This document shows, one piece after another, positions 1 through 8,406 of a stretch of DNA of 47,633 nucleotides; the stretch's first letter is position 1; every line of letters starts with the position of its first letter. The notes under the pieces were generated by a model. That model saw only the letters and a list, made by a program, of their open reading frames with translations, was not told the DNA's origin and did not search any database. Where the stretch lies: the NCBI GenBank assembly GCA_016184115.1, contig JACPDH010000033.1, forward strand, positions 1-47,633, in the 5' to 3' direction. The translations under genes and the position numbers were made by a program. The DNA comes from Acidobacteriota bacterium (lineage in GTDB: Bacteria > Acidobacteriota > Thermoanaerobaculia > Gp7-AA8).

Positions 1-52
1 CCAGTCAGTAACTTACGCGTAGTCTACGCTCAGGCGCTTAACTTAAGGCCAT

Positions 53-123
53 TGGGTCTGACCCCCAACTTGCTTGCAACACTTGAAACTGTGGGTCTGA
101 CCCCAGCATTGACCCCAGCATTG
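53..123. repeat. GGGTCTGACCCC short palindromic repeats upstream of fmt
   Basis: The palindrome GGGTCTGACCCC occurs twice (about 54-65 and 93-104), and ACCCCAGCATTG occurs twice in tandem (about 100-111 and 112-123), ending two bases before the fmt start codon. The block replaces any obvious Shine-Dalgarno sequence for fmt. The preceding 52 bases end in AAGGCCATTG, which resembles the right terminus (TTCAGGCCATTG) of the 153-bp elements at 40.9 and 43.5 kb, so they may be a decayed copy. No gene is seen in 1-124. Confidence 0.6.
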
Positions 124-124
124 T

Positions 125-1063
125 ATGATCCGCGCCGTGCGGATCGTGTTTTTCGGTACCCCCGATTTCGCGGCTGCGTCGCTCGAGGCGCTTCTCGCGT
201 CGCGCCACGATGTCGTGGGTGTCGTGGCACAACCCGACCGGCCCGCGGGACGAGGGATGAAGCTGCACAAGCCACCCGTTGCCGCGGTCGCGGAGCGCGA
301 GGCAATCCCTCTTCTTCAACCGGCGAAGATTCGCAGTGTCGAGTTTCTCGCTTCGATCCGCGGCTTCTCGGCCGATATTGCTGTGGTCGTCGCGTATGGC
401 CGGATACTCCCGAAGCCCCTGCTCGAAGCGATACCGCGTGGCTTTTTGAACGTGCACGGCTCGATCCTGCCGAAATACCGAGGCGCAGCGCCAATCCAGC
501 GCGCGATCGAGGCGGGAGAGACCGAAACCGGCGTATCGATCATGTTGCTCGACGAGGAGCTCGATCACGGACCGGTCTACTCGATCGCACGAACGCCGAT
601 CGGTCCCGACGAGCGTTCGCCCGACATCTTTTCGCGCCTCGCGCAGATCGGCGGCCGCGAGATCGTGTCGGTGCTCGACGCGATCGAGTCGGGAACGGCA
701 CGCGCGGTCGAGCAGGATCACGGCGCTGCAACTTTCGCCGCGAAGATCGAGAAGGACGAAGGAGATGTCGCCTGGACGTTGTCGGCGAAGTCGATCTACG
801 ACCGTTTCCGCGCTTACGATCCATGGCCCGGCATCCGCGCGACGATCGAGGGCGAGCCCGTGAAGCTGATTGACGTTAGGCCAGAAGTGGCCGTGAGCGC
901 CGCTCCCGGAACCGTCGTCGTGGTCGACCGCGAGTCGTTCGTCGTGGCGACTGCGAACGGATCCTTGCGCGTCCTCGTCGCGCAGCGCCCGGGCAAACCG
1001 CGCGTCAGCGGAGGCGACTTCGCTCGAGGCGCGCGGTTCGCAGCCGGGACGAGGCTTTCGTGA
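125..1063 (+). CDS. fmt: methionyl-tRNA formyltransferase
   Basis: Transfers a formyl group from 10-formyl-tetrahydrofolate to Met-tRNA(fMet) in the cytoplasm, making the initiator for translation. The protein has 312 residues, the usual length. The N-terminal formyltransferase fold starts with FGTPDFA (10-16). The folate-site and catalytic region reads NVHGSILPKYRGAAP, giving Asn109 and His111, with Asp147 in LDHG; these match the Asn-His-Asp triad of the E. coli enzyme. The C-terminal OB-like domain follows from about residue 210. The start at 125 puts FGTPDF at the expected place, but no Shine-Dalgarno is seen. The stop overlaps the GTG of rsmB by four bases (GTGA), so the two are probably translationally coupled. 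The usual upstream partner def is not in the window. Confidence 0.95.
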   Translation: MIRAVRIVFFGTPDFAAASLEALLASRHDVVGVVAQPDRPAGRGMKLHKPPVAAVAEREAIPLLQPAKIRSVEFLASIRGFSADIAVVVAYGRILPKPLLEAIPRGFLNVHGSILPKYRGAAPIQRAIEAGETETGVSIMLLDEELDHGPVYSIARTPIGPDERSPDIFSRLAQIGGREIVSVLDAIESGTARAVEQDHGAATFAAKIEKDEGDVAWTLSAKSIYDRFRAYDPWPGIRATIEGEPVKLIDVRPEVAVSAAPGTVVVVDRESFVVATANGSLRVLVAQRPGKPRVSGGDFARGARFAAGTRLS

Positions 1064-2370
1064 GCGATCGGGAACGTACCTATCGCATCCTCGCGCGCCT
1101 CGACGAGCGGCCCACCGCGGCGCAGCTCGCAATCGATCACGAAGCGGGGATCGAAGATCGCGACTTCGTCCGGACTCTCGTCCTCGGCGTCTTGCGCTGG
1201 CGTCTGCGTCTCGACCATGCGATCGAAGCGCTTGCGGGCCGCGCGATCGCTTCGATCGATCCACCGGTGGTTCATCTCCTCCGGCTCGGCTGCTGCCAGA
1301 TCTGGTTCACGAACGTTGCCGGCTATGCTGCGGTCTCAGAGACTGTCTCACTCGCCGGGCGGCTGACGCCGCGCGCGAAGGGGTTCGTGAACGCAGTGCT
1401 GCGTCGTGCGACGGAACGGCCGATCGCGTCGCTCGATCCGGAAGGCGACTCGATCACCGCGGTGTCGATCCGAACCGCGCATCCTACATGGCTACTCGAA
1501 CGATGGGCGGCGACGTTCGGCGCTGCGCGCGCGGCGGCAATCGCGGAAGCCGATCAGGAGCTGTCGTATCCCGATCTGCTGGTCAACGTGATGCGATGGA
1601 GTGTCGACGACGCAGCGCAGGAGCTGACGAACCGCGGCATCGTCTTTGAGCGGTCGCTGCTCGAGCCGGCGATGTTTCGATTGCGCGAGTCGACCGCGCG
1701 CGTCGCCGATCTCGTCCGCCACGGCCGCGCGTATGCGATGGACGAAGGGAGCGCGGCTATCGCCTCGCTCCTCCCGCGCGGTTGCGGACGCGTGATCGAT
1801 CTCGCCGCCGCACCGGGCGGTAAGAGCATCGCGCTCGCCCTCGCGGGACACCGCGTGGTGAGCCACGACATTTCAATCGGACGGATCCAACCGCTCGTCC
1901 GCGCGAACGCAAAGATGTTCGGCCGTGCAGCACGCGTTGTGATCGGCGATGGTGCACACGCTCCGTTCCGCCGAGGAGTCGATGCGGTGCTCGTCGATGC
2001 GCCATGCAGCGCGACGGGAACACTACGCAAGAACCCCGAGGCGCGCTGGCGACTGACGCCTCAGCGCATTGCAGCGATGACCACGACACAGGCATCGATG
2101 CTCGACGCGGCGCTTTCGCTCGAGCCAGACTTCTGTCTCTATGCGACTTGCTCGCTCGAGCCGGAGGAAAACGACGCCGTCGTCGACGGCGTGCTGGCAA
2201 CGCACGCTGGTTATGAGCGCTTCGATCTCGCGACGCTCGCCGAGGGACCGATCGCGGACTGGATCGAGTCGGGGACGTTGCGACTGACTCCCGAATCGGG
2301 CGCCGATGGATTCACAGCGATCGGGATCGCGCGAAAGAATTCACGAGCACAAGGAGCGATCGTCCGTTGA
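1060..2370 (+). CDS. rsmB: 16S rRNA (cytosine-967-C5) methyltransferase
   Basis: SAM-dependent methyltransferase that makes m5C967 in 16S rRNA. The protein has 436 residues. The first ~140 form the NusB-like RNA-binding domain (ending around the segment RAKGFVNAVLRR). The catalytic domain has SAM motif I DLAAAPGGK (about 247-255). Two cysteines are present as in RNA m5C methyltransferases: DAPCSATG (about Cys316, motif IV) and YATCSLEPEEN (about Cys364, motif VI, the nucleophile). The GTG start overlaps the fmt stop, and fmt-rsmB is a conserved bacterial pair. The stop codon TGA overlaps the -35 hexamer of the HU promoter. Confidence 0.93.
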   Translation: MSDRERTYRILARLDERPTAAQLAIDHEAGIEDRDFVRTLVLGVLRWRLRLDHAIEALAGRAIASIDPPVVHLLRLGCCQIWFTNVAGYAAVSETVSLAGRLTPRAKGFVNAVLRRATERPIASLDPEGDSITAVSIRTAHPTWLLERWAATFGAARAAAIAEADQELSYPDLLVNVMRWSVDDAAQELTNRGIVFERSLLEPAMFRLRESTARVADLVRHGRAYAMDEGSAAIASLLPRGCGRVIDLAAAPGGKSIALALAGHRVVSHDISIGRIQPLVRANAKMFGRAARVVIGDGAHAPFRRGVDAVLVDAPCSATGTLRKNPEARWRLTPQRIAAMTTTQASMLDAALSLEPDFCLYATCSLEPEENDAVVDGVLATHAGYERFDLATLAEGPIADWIESGTLRLTPESGADGFTAIGIARKNSRAQGAIVR

Positions 2371-2396
2371 CATTCGCGGTCCGTGGCACATAGATT
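2367..2396 (+). promoter_or_regulatory. sigma70-type promoter of the HU gene
   Basis: A perfect -35 hexamer TTGACA (2367-2372) is followed by an 18-base spacer and the -10 hexamer TAGATT (2391-2396). Transcription would begin near 2403, leaving a leader of about 50 bases before the HU ATG. The -35 overlaps the rsmB stop, so HU can be expressed independently of fmt-rsmB. This rests on motif match only. Confidence 0.65.
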
Positions 2397-2454
2397 GAGC
2401 GGGCCGCAAACATCCTAATGCTCCGGGAAGGCTGTGCAAGGAGGTTCTCCCACC

Positions 2455-2748
2455 ATGGCAGGTAAAGCAGACATCATCAACACGATGGCCGAGAAGGCCG
2501 GGATTTCCAAGAAGGAAGCGGAGGCCGCGTACAACGCCTTCGTCGATCACCTCACCGCCGCATGTCTCGAAGAGAGCCGCTGCGCCGTTCCTGGACTCGG
2601 AATCTTCAGCGTAAGCGAGCGCGCCGCGCGGACCGGCCGCAACCCGAAGACGAACGAGGCCATCGAGATTCCGGCCAGCCGCTCCGTGAAGTTCAAAGCC
2701 GGCAAGGACCTCAAGACCTCGATCAACACGAAGAAGGCGAAGAAGTAA
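2455..2748 (+). CDS. hup: HU/IHF-family DNA-binding protein
   Basis: Small basic nucleoid protein that bends and compacts DNA as a dimer. It has 97 residues, the usual size. The family signature is clear: the beta-arm region GRNPKTNEAIEIPASRSVKF followed by KAGKDLK. The C-terminus is Lys-rich (NTKKAKK). The ATG at 2455 was chosen because AAGGAGG lies 11 bases upstream; a longer open frame begins upstream but would include the ribosome binding site. It has its own promoter at 2367-2396. The stop is one base from the stop of the convergent dNTPase gene, leaving no room for a separate terminator. Confidence 0.93.
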   Translation: MAGKADIINTMAEKAGISKKEAEAAYNAFVDHLTAACLEESRCAVPGLGIFSVSERAARTGRNPKTNEAIEIPASRSVKFKAGKDLKTSINTKKAKK

Positions 2749-2749
2749 C

Positions 2750-3778
2750 TCAAGAGAACCACGGCTTCGGCACGAATACTTTCTCGTAGAGGGAGATCGC
2801 ATAGCGGTCGGTCATACCGGCGATGAAGTCGATCGCGAGCCGCTCGATCGTCTCGTCGCTCGTCATGTCGAGGTAGCGATCGGGGTTCGCAACGACGTGC
2901 TCGAACAGCATCACGAGCATTCGTTGCGCCTTGTTGAACTCGTCGCGAACCTTGGGGATCAGGTACATGTTCTCGAACATGTACTTGCGGAGCTCCTCGA
3001 GCGCCTGGTAGACGTCGGGCGACATCATGATCGCATCGTAGTCGCACGCGATCGTCTGCTCGATCACGTCGCGCACCATGCGGTCGATCCTTTGATTCCC
3101 GGTGGCGCCGATCACCTCGCGGATCGACAACGGAATGTCCTCGGGCGCGAGGAGCCCTGCGCGGATTCCATCGTCGATGTCGTGATTCACGTAGGCGATG
3201 ATGTCGGAGATGCGCACGACGTCGCCTTCGAGAGTGAGTGCGCGCGATTTCCTGCGCGTCCGCAACAGTTCGCCGTGCTGGCCCTTCGAGTGCTTCAGAA
3301 TTCCGTCGCGAACTTCGATCGTCAGGTTGAGACCCGCGCCATCCTTCTCGAGCGTCTCGACCACGCGGACCGACTGCCGGTAGTGATCGAAGCCTCCCTT
3401 GACGAGTTTGTTGAGCGCCGCTTCGCCGGCATGGCCGAACGGCGAGTGGCCGAGGTCGTGGCCGAGCCCGATCGCTTCGGTGAGGACCTCGTTCAGGCGG
3501 AGCGACTTCGAGATCGTTCGTGCAATTTGCGTCACTTCGAGGACGTGCGTTAGGCGGGTCCGGTAGTGATCGCCCTCCGGCGCGAGGAAGACTTGTGTCT
3601 TGTGCTTGAGGCGGCGGAACGCCTTGCAGTGGATGATCCGGTCGCGGTCGCGCTGGTACGACGGCCGGATGTCGTCTTCAGGCTCCGCGCGCTCGCGGCC
3701 GCGCGTTCGCGCGCTGCGCGCCGCCTGCCGCACGAGGGTCTCGTCTTCGATCCTCTCCAGGGTCTCTCTGATCGTCAT
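2750..3778 (-). CDS. dGTPase-like deoxynucleotide triphosphohydrolase (HD superfamily)
   Basis: Probably hydrolyses dNTPs to deoxynucleosides and tripolyphosphate. It has 342 residues, the length of the shorter dGTPase-like proteins. The metal-binding HD signature is intact: RLTHVLEV (His78), GHDLGHSPFGHAGE (His107-Asp108) and a later Asp in RISDIIAYVNHD (about Asp192). The segment HCKAFRRLKHKTQVF before the HD motif is also typical. Residues 20-35 are Arg/Glu-rich. The gene converges on HU with a one-base gap. The substrate preference cannot be read from sequence. Confidence 0.88.
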   Translation of the reverse strand: MTIRETLERIEDETLVRQAARSARTRGRERAEPEDDIRPSYQRDRDRIIHCKAFRRLKHKTQVFLAPEGDHYRTRLTHVLEVTQIARTISKSLRLNEVLTEAIGLGHDLGHSPFGHAGEAALNKLVKGGFDHYRQSVRVVETLEKDGAGLNLTIEVRDGILKHSKGQHGELLRTRRKSRALTLEGDVVRISDIIAYVNHDIDDGIRAGLLAPEDIPLSIREVIGATGNQRIDRMVRDVIEQTIACDYDAIMMSPDVYQALEELRKYMFENMYLIPKVRDEFNKAQRMLVMLFEHVVANPDRYLDMTSDETIERLAIDFIAGMTDRYAISLYEKVFVPKPWFS

Positions 3779-4066
3779 GGCACGATTCTAGGCTGGCGGA
3801 GTGCGAAGCGTTTCCGTCTGGTGTTGACCAGTTTGGCAAACCCCAAGATCTGGTGGTCGGGACGTGGTCGGGATGGCTCCCTCCACGAGAGGTGGAGCCG
3901 AGATGAAGTGCGAGGGAGCCGCAGCTGTGAATGCAACAAAGGATTCTCAGCGAGGGGGAGCGAGCCAGAGCTGTTCGCTAGCCACATTCTTCCGTTCAGC
4001 ATGCTGTTGCGGAAGGCTCGACTTGGTTTCGGGGTGCTCGCATCCCGAAGGGAAGCGAGATGATAG

Positions 4067-4224
4067 CCGGGGGTCGCCGCAGGCGACCCCCGGACTCGCA
4101 ATGCGGCACAGTTCGCACCCAGGAGGGGTGCCAGAGGGCGCAGGACCCGTTTGCTTCCGGCACCCCTCCCGGGTGCGAACCATGTCTCGAACATCCACCC
4201 CGGGTCGCCTGCGGCGACCCGGGG
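4067..4224. repeat. composite palindromic element in the 3779-4311 gap
   Basis: Three nested symmetries are visible. A 12-bp stem palindrome with a GCA loop lies at 4067-4093 and a related 12-bp palindrome with a TGC loop at 4198-4224. Between them, 22-base arms at 4111-4132 and 4159-4180 are inverted copies with one mismatch (GTTCGCACCC...GGGGTGCC). The element is therefore nearly mirror-symmetrical over about 158 bp. A 9-bp inverted pair, GGCTCCCTC/GAGGGAGCC, lies at 3875-3920. No gene is supported in this 533-bp gap; open frames here follow the repeats and match no family I recognise. Confidence 0.75.
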
Positions 4225-4311
4225 CTACCTTCTCTCACGCCTCCGGCGTGCGCCTTCTGGTGCTTTGGTCATCGCTGGTCGGCCAGCGCCGGTGGGGCCT
4301 GCGTTCAACGA

Positions 4312-4962
4312 TCACTGTTCTCTTCGGCGCAGATAGATCTCGCGCGCTGCCGCGACCGCGTCTTTCGGAAGAAGAACCGGCTCCCCCGCGGCGAGTGCAG
4401 CAAGATACGCGGCCGCGGCCGACTCCATAATCATCGCGACGTGGAGCGCGTCGGCGACGCGAGGCGCGACGCAGAGATCGCCGTGGCTCGCGAGAATCAC
4501 CGCCGCGCGGTCGCCTAACGCGGCGACGGCATTGGTCGCGAGGGCCTCGGTGCCCGAGAACGCGTACTCGGCCACCTCGACCTGACCGCCAAACCAGGCA
4601 ACGACTTCGTCGATCACAGCGGGCAGAGGCCTGCGAAGCAGCGAAAGAGCGGTGACGCTCGTGCTGTGTGCGTGGACGACGCCTCCGGCGTCGGGGCGCG
4701 CCGCGTAGACGGCGAGATGGAGCGGTAATTCTGCGCTCGGTCGCAGAGGAGCGTCGACGAGACGCCCGTCGATGCCGACGATCGCAATGCCATTCGCCTC
4801 GAGCGCTTCCCAGGGGATTGACGATGGCGTGATCGCGATTGCGGCCTCACCCTCGATGCGGCAGCTCACGTTTCCCGACGAAACGGAGACGAGCCCGGCC
4901 GCATGCATCGCGCGCGCGGCATCGAACACTTCATGACGGGCCCGGTCCCGCGATTCGCTCAT
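4312..4962 (-). CDS. class II aldolase/adducin family protein
   Basis: A zinc-dependent aldolase of the fuculose-phosphate aldolase superfamily, 216 residues. The active-site elements are readable: substrate loop SSGNVS (28-33), catalytic Glu78 in SAELPLH, zinc ligands His97 and His99 in HAHS, and the third His160 in SHGDL. The start at 4962 (MSESRDRARHEV) leaves a four-base gap after the sixA stop; an upstream in-frame ATG would overlap sixA. It is the last gene of the minus-strand group ppx-sixA-aldolase. The sugar-phosphate substrate is not predictable; methylthioribulose-phosphate dehydratase is a family alternative. Confidence 0.8.
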   Translation of the reverse strand: MSESRDRARHEVFDAARAMHAAGLVSVSSGNVSCRIEGEAAIAITPSSIPWEALEANGIAIVGIDGRLVDAPLRPSAELPLHLAVYAARPDAGGVVHAHSTSVTALSLLRRPLPAVIDEVVAWFGGQVEVAEYAFSGTEALATNAVAALGDRAAVILASHGDLCVAPRVADALHVAMIMESAAAAYLAALAAGEPVLLPKDAVAAAREIYLRRREQ

Positions 4963-4966
4963 CGCC

Positions 4967-5659
4967 TTAGTCGAGCCTGCGGAGCATGCGAGGCGAGAGC
5001 ATGAACTCGAGCGTGCCCTGTCCTCGCTCATCGAGGCGGATGCCGATGCATCCCGCCTTCTTCAGGTCGGCACGCAAGGAGCGGGAGATGCCGACGAAGT
5101 GCGCGAAGGCCTCCGTCAAGTGGGGCTCGTGCCCTACGACGATGATGTTGCGTCCATCCTGCTCCGCGATGAGGTCGGCGAGTTTCTTTGGATCGGCGTC
5201 GGGGAGCAGGGCGTCGGTCACCTGCACCCGGAGCTTGTCGCGATAGGCTTTCGTAAGCCAAAGCGCGGTCTGCATCGCGCGAACGAGCGGGCTCGAGAAG
5301 AGCGTGTCGGCCTCGGGGAAGATCTCTTCGAGGCCGCGCGCCGCACGCTTCGTTTTCGCGTGACCATCGGCCGTTAGGGAGCGATCGGCGTCAAGTTTTT
5401 CTGGTGCACGATCTTCGGCGAGGCCGTGTCGGAAGAGGACGATGAACCGTGCGACGCGGGCGCGCCGAGGAGAGGCCGGCTTCTTCTTCGACCCCCTCGT
5501 GGCGGCGGCAATCGGCTTTTTCGCGCGCGTACGCTTCTTCGTGGTTGCGCGTCTCGTGCGTGCTGTCGGAATCGCTTCGTTCGCGGATTCTGTGGCCGGT
5601 GACGCGCTCTCGGCCGCGGGCGGCGCAGTGTCGTTTGAGACGTCAGTCGACTCGGACAT
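4967..5659 (-). CDS. sixA: SixA-type histidine phosphatase with a long basic N-terminal tail
   Basis: Histidine-phosphatase superfamily member of the phosphohistidine phosphatase SixA type, 230 residues. The phosphatase domain starts at about residue 72, with RHG at 77-79 (catalytic His78), then SSPLVRAMQTA and the second histidine in VVGHEPH. The unusual part is the first ~72 residues. Residues 1-35 are rich in Thr, Ala, Ser and Glu, and 36-72 are very basic (RATTKKRTRAKKP, RGSKKKPASPRRAR), like a histone H1-type tail. The start at 5659 has GGAGG seven bases upstream and overlaps the ppx 3' end by 17 bases. SixA and Ppx/GppA genes commonly lie together. The target phosphohistidine protein is unknown. 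Confidence 0.85.
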   Translation of the reverse strand: MSESTDVSNDTAPPAAESASPATESANEAIPTARTRRATTKKRTRAKKPIAAATRGSKKKPASPRRARVARFIVLFRHGLAEDRAPEKLDADRSLTADGHAKTKRAARGLEEIFPEADTLFSSPLVRAMQTALWLTKAYRDKLRVQVTDALLPDADPKKLADLIAEQDGRNIIVVGHEPHLTEAFAHFVGISRSLRADLKKAGCIGIRLDERGQGTLEFMLSPRMLRRLD

Positions 5660-7184
5660 CGGGTCCTCCATGGAGCTCCACCTTTCGTTCAAACAGCTCG
5701 GAGAAGTAGCGGGCGCGTTTTCGCGCGCTGTCGAGCTCGACGTCGGGGTCGAGCCTGGGACGTACATGGAAGCGGACGACTCGTCCTGCGACGTCGACGC
5801 CGACATCGCGAATCGCCTGGCGCCGCCCGCGGTCGAGCGCGGCCGCGATGCGGAGGATCGCAGCGAGACGCTGAACCGTCCTGCGCAGGTCGGGAGTCAG
5901 CTCCTGAATATTCTCGTCGGAAGGATCAGGCGGCGCCTTGCGGTAGTAGCGCGCCACGTTTGCGATCACGAGCACCTGGTCGTGCGTGAAACCGCGGAGC
6001 CCAGCGTGGCGGATCAGATAGTAGGTGTGCCGGTGGTGTGCCTTGAAAGAGACGTGCATGCCGACTTCGTGGAGCATCGCGGCCGCTTCGAGCAGTTCGC
6101 GCGCGTCGTCGTCGAGTTTGTGGATGCCGCGTGTCTGCTCGAAGATTCGGAGCGCCAGCCTCGCGACATGGCTCGCATGGACGCGGTCGCACTCGCTCCG
6201 GTCGGCGAGCTCCGCGATCGCCGACTGCCGCACCCCGCCCGCGCGATCCCGCGGTGTCGCGCTCTCGGCGAGCCATGTTTCGACGATCCCTTCGCGCAGC
6301 GCAGCGGTGCAGGCTCGCATCCGGCGCCGATCGACGGCGATGAGCAGCTCGTGCAACGCGAGTCCTCCCGAGAGGATCGATTCGGCACGCTTCGGATCGA
6401 TGCCGAACGTCTCGATGCGCTTCGACGCGCTCACGGGGGCGAGACGATCGAGAAGCGTCGCGAGCTCATCGCGCTCGAGCCAGCGAAGCCCCGAGGCCAC
6501 GGCATCCTCGGTTTGGCGTCCCGCGAGCTCAGCGAGCGCGTTGATCGTCCCCGAGGAGCCGATGCAGAAATCGAAGCCGATCGTTGCGATCGTGTTGAGC
6601 GTTTTCCGCAACGACTTGCGCACGTGCTTGCGGCATGCGGCGATTTGCTCCGCCGTCGGCGGGTCGGAGCGCAGGAAACGCTCTGCGAGACGGATGGCGC
6701 CGAGTGGCGCGCTATGCGCAAAGTAGACCTCCGAATCGGTGCCGACCACGAGCTCGATCGAGCCGCCGCCGATGTCGATGCAGAGCGCGGTCCCCCCCTT
6801 GAAGTCGACGGCGGAACGGATCGCGCGGTAGATGAGGTCGGCTTCCTGTTCGCCCGAGACGATATCGACGCGGATGCCGCTCGCTGCCTCGGCGCGCTCG
6901 ACGAATTCGCGTCCGTTAGGCGCCTCGCGCACCGCGCTCGTGGCGACCGCTACGATATCGGCCGCCTCCCAGCGGCGCGCGATCTCTCCCATCTTCTCGA
7001 GCGCCGCCACCCCGCGAAAGATCGCTTCGGCTGTGAGCGGCTCGCCGCCCAGGCTTCCGCGTGCGAGCTGCACCATCTCCTTCTCTTTGTCGAGCACGCG
7101 GTAGCCGTCGCCACGATCCTCGACGATGATCATGTGGATCGAGTTGCTTCCAACGTCGATCGCGGCCATGCGACGGGGCGGCAT
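5643..7184 (-). CDS. ppx: exopolyphosphatase / pppGpp phosphohydrolase family protein
   Basis: Ppx/GppA-family phosphatase acting on polyphosphate or pppGpp, 513 residues. The ASKHA-fold N-terminus has the phosphate-binding AAIDVGSNSIHMIIVE (7-22) and the second phosphate loop IDIGGGSIELVVG. The C-terminal domain (from about residue 330) is HD-like, with LHEVGMHVSFKAHHRHTYYL and the nearby HAS...HVARLALRIF helix, the arrangement of full-length Ppx. A second possible start at residue 6 (MAAIDVG) is nearer the family norm. It heads a minus-strand operon with sixA and an aldolase. Ppx and GppA cannot be told apart from this sequence alone. Confidence 0.88.
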   Translation of the reverse strand: MPPRRMAAIDVGSNSIHMIIVEDRGDGYRVLDKEKEMVQLARGSLGGEPLTAEAIFRGVAALEKMGEIARRWEAADIVAVATSAVREAPNGREFVERAEAASGIRVDIVSGEQEADLIYRAIRSAVDFKGGTALCIDIGGGSIELVVGTDSEVYFAHSAPLGAIRLAERFLRSDPPTAEQIAACRKHVRKSLRKTLNTIATIGFDFCIGSSGTINALAELAGRQTEDAVASGLRWLERDELATLLDRLAPVSASKRIETFGIDPKRAESILSGGLALHELLIAVDRRRMRACTAALREGIVETWLAESATPRDRAGGVRQSAIAELADRSECDRVHASHVARLALRIFEQTRGIHKLDDDARELLEAAAMLHEVGMHVSFKAHHRHTYYLIRHAGLRGFTHDQVLVIANVARYYRKAPPDPSDENIQELTPDLRRTVQRLAAILRIAAALDRGRRQAIRDVGVDVAGRVVRFHVRPRLDPDVELDSARKRARYFSELFERKVELHGGPDVRVD

Positions 7185-7314
7185 ACCGGAATTGTATGCC
7201 AGCGATGGAAGGGGCGCGGTGAAGGGGGATCGTGCAGTCTCACACGGAATTCACACTATTTCGCCACGCCTCGTTGAGCCGGTATCATCAGGCACCGCTC
7301 TGGCGGTGCGCTTG

Positions 7315-8262
7315 ATGACGAACGAAGAACGAGAACCAACGGAGCTGGTCGAGAACAGGCGCGAGCCGACGCCGCGGCACTACGCGGAATACGGCCTTTA
7401 TCTCGTCGTCGCATGGCTCGCCCGGGTGCTCGGCGAGCGCAATCTCGGCAGGCTCGCTCGCCTGCTCGCCGCGATCTCGGGACGCGTCGTCGAGCGTCGC
7501 ACCGCGCTCGCGACCCGAAACCTCGAGCTCGCCATGCCCGAGCTGACGCCTCACGAACGGAAAAAGGTCGTCGACCGCTGCTGGACCCACTTCGTCAGGA
7601 TGTCGCTCGACTATGTGCGAACGTCGTCGATCCCATTCGACCGGATCGCTGGAGAGTTCGACGTCCGCAATCGCGAGTTCATGGAGCGTGCGGTCGCGCT
7701 CGACAAGGCCGTCCTTCTCGTCAGCGGCCACTTCGGCGCATGGGAGAGTGCGCTCAGCATCGCGCTACAGTTTGGCAGGCGAGTCACCGTCGTCGGACGT
7801 CGCCTCGACAACCCACTTCTGCACCGGCGCATCTACGAGGGCAGAACGCGCGGAGGGATCTCGCTGCTCGATCGTCGCGTTGCCACGCGCGGTCTCGTTG
7901 GCGCGATCGGTGAGAAGCACATTGTCGTCCTGCTCGTCGACCAGGCGGTGCAGCCATCGCACGGCGAGATCATTCCATTCATGGGGCACCCCGCATGGAC
8001 GACTGTCGGTCCCGCACGCCTTGCCGTGAAATATGACCTCCCGATCGTACCGGTCTTCACCTATCCCTCCGATGGAGCGCGTAGCCCCTGGCTCGAGTTC
8101 GACCCGATCATCATGCCGAGCGAAGCGCCGGAGGCCAGCCGTACGCCCGCGGGAATCATGGCGCTGATCAACGAACGGATCGCGGGACGCATCCGGCGCG
8201 ACCCTCACCTCTGGCTTTGGTTTCACGACCGATGGAAGGGAGTGGAGCACGGTGGGGGCTGA
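7315..8262 (+). CDS. lysophospholipid acyltransferase of the LpxL/HtrB family
   Basis: Probably a membrane-associated acyltransferase that adds a secondary acyl chain to lipid A or a related glycolipid, 315 residues. The catalytic HX4(D/E) motif is SGHFGAWES (His139, Glu144). The downstream glycine/proline segment LVDQAVQ...IIPFMG...WTTVGPARLA is also typical. A hydrophobic stretch YGLYLVVAWLARVLG (26-40) anchors the N-terminus. The start at 7315 was taken by similarity to family N-termini; there is no good Shine-Dalgarno, and the frame is open further upstream into the region divergent with ppx. If it acts on lipid A, the organism has a lipopolysaccharide-type outer membrane. Confidence 0.85.
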   Translation: MTNEEREPTELVENRREPTPRHYAEYGLYLVVAWLARVLGERNLGRLARLLAAISGRVVERRTALATRNLELAMPELTPHERKKVVDRCWTHFVRMSLDYVRTSSIPFDRIAGEFDVRNREFMERAVALDKAVLLVSGHFGAWESALSIALQFGRRVTVVGRRLDNPLLHRRIYEGRTRGGISLLDRRVATRGLVGAIGEKHIVVLLVDQAVQPSHGEIIPFMGHPAWTTVGPARLAVKYDLPIVPVFTYPSDGARSPWLEFDPIIMPSEAPEASRTPAGIMALINERIAGRIRRDPHLWLWFHDRWKGVEHGGG

Positions 8263-8270
8263 GCGCGAGT

Positions 8271-8403
8271 GCGGAATGCGGAATGCGGAATGCGGAATGC
8301 GGAGGCTGATTGCCGAACGCTGCTTCGGTGACCCATTCCGTCTCGCCCGTGTCGCGGCCGCTGCTCCTTCACTTCGCATTCCGCACTCCGCATTCCGCAT
8401 TTC
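8271..8403. repeat. heptamer inverted repeat, GCGGAAT type (locus H1)
   Basis: The left arm has about four tandem copies of the 7-mer GCGGAAT (8271-8300). After a spacer of about 70 bases, the right arm carries the reverse-complement heptamer (ATTCCGC) with small variations up to about 8403. The element fills the gap between the acyltransferase stop and the glycosyltransferase start, ending three bases before the ATG. The same unit recurs at 18.2 and 33.4 kb. Confidence 0.85.
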
Positions 8404-8406
8404 GAC

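Noticed and set aside
38-1264. 408-aa open frame on the minus strand
   Set aside because: Antisense to fmt and rsmB, Arg/Asp-rich composition typical of a shadow.
3864-4430. Overlapping open frames of 80-190 aa in the gap before the aldolase
   Set aside because: They follow the palindromic repeats and have no family resemblance or start signals.
5442-7277. 611-aa open frame on the plus strand
   Set aside because: It is antisense to ppx and sixA, which have clear family motifs; the antisense product is Arg/Asp-rich with no recognisable domain.
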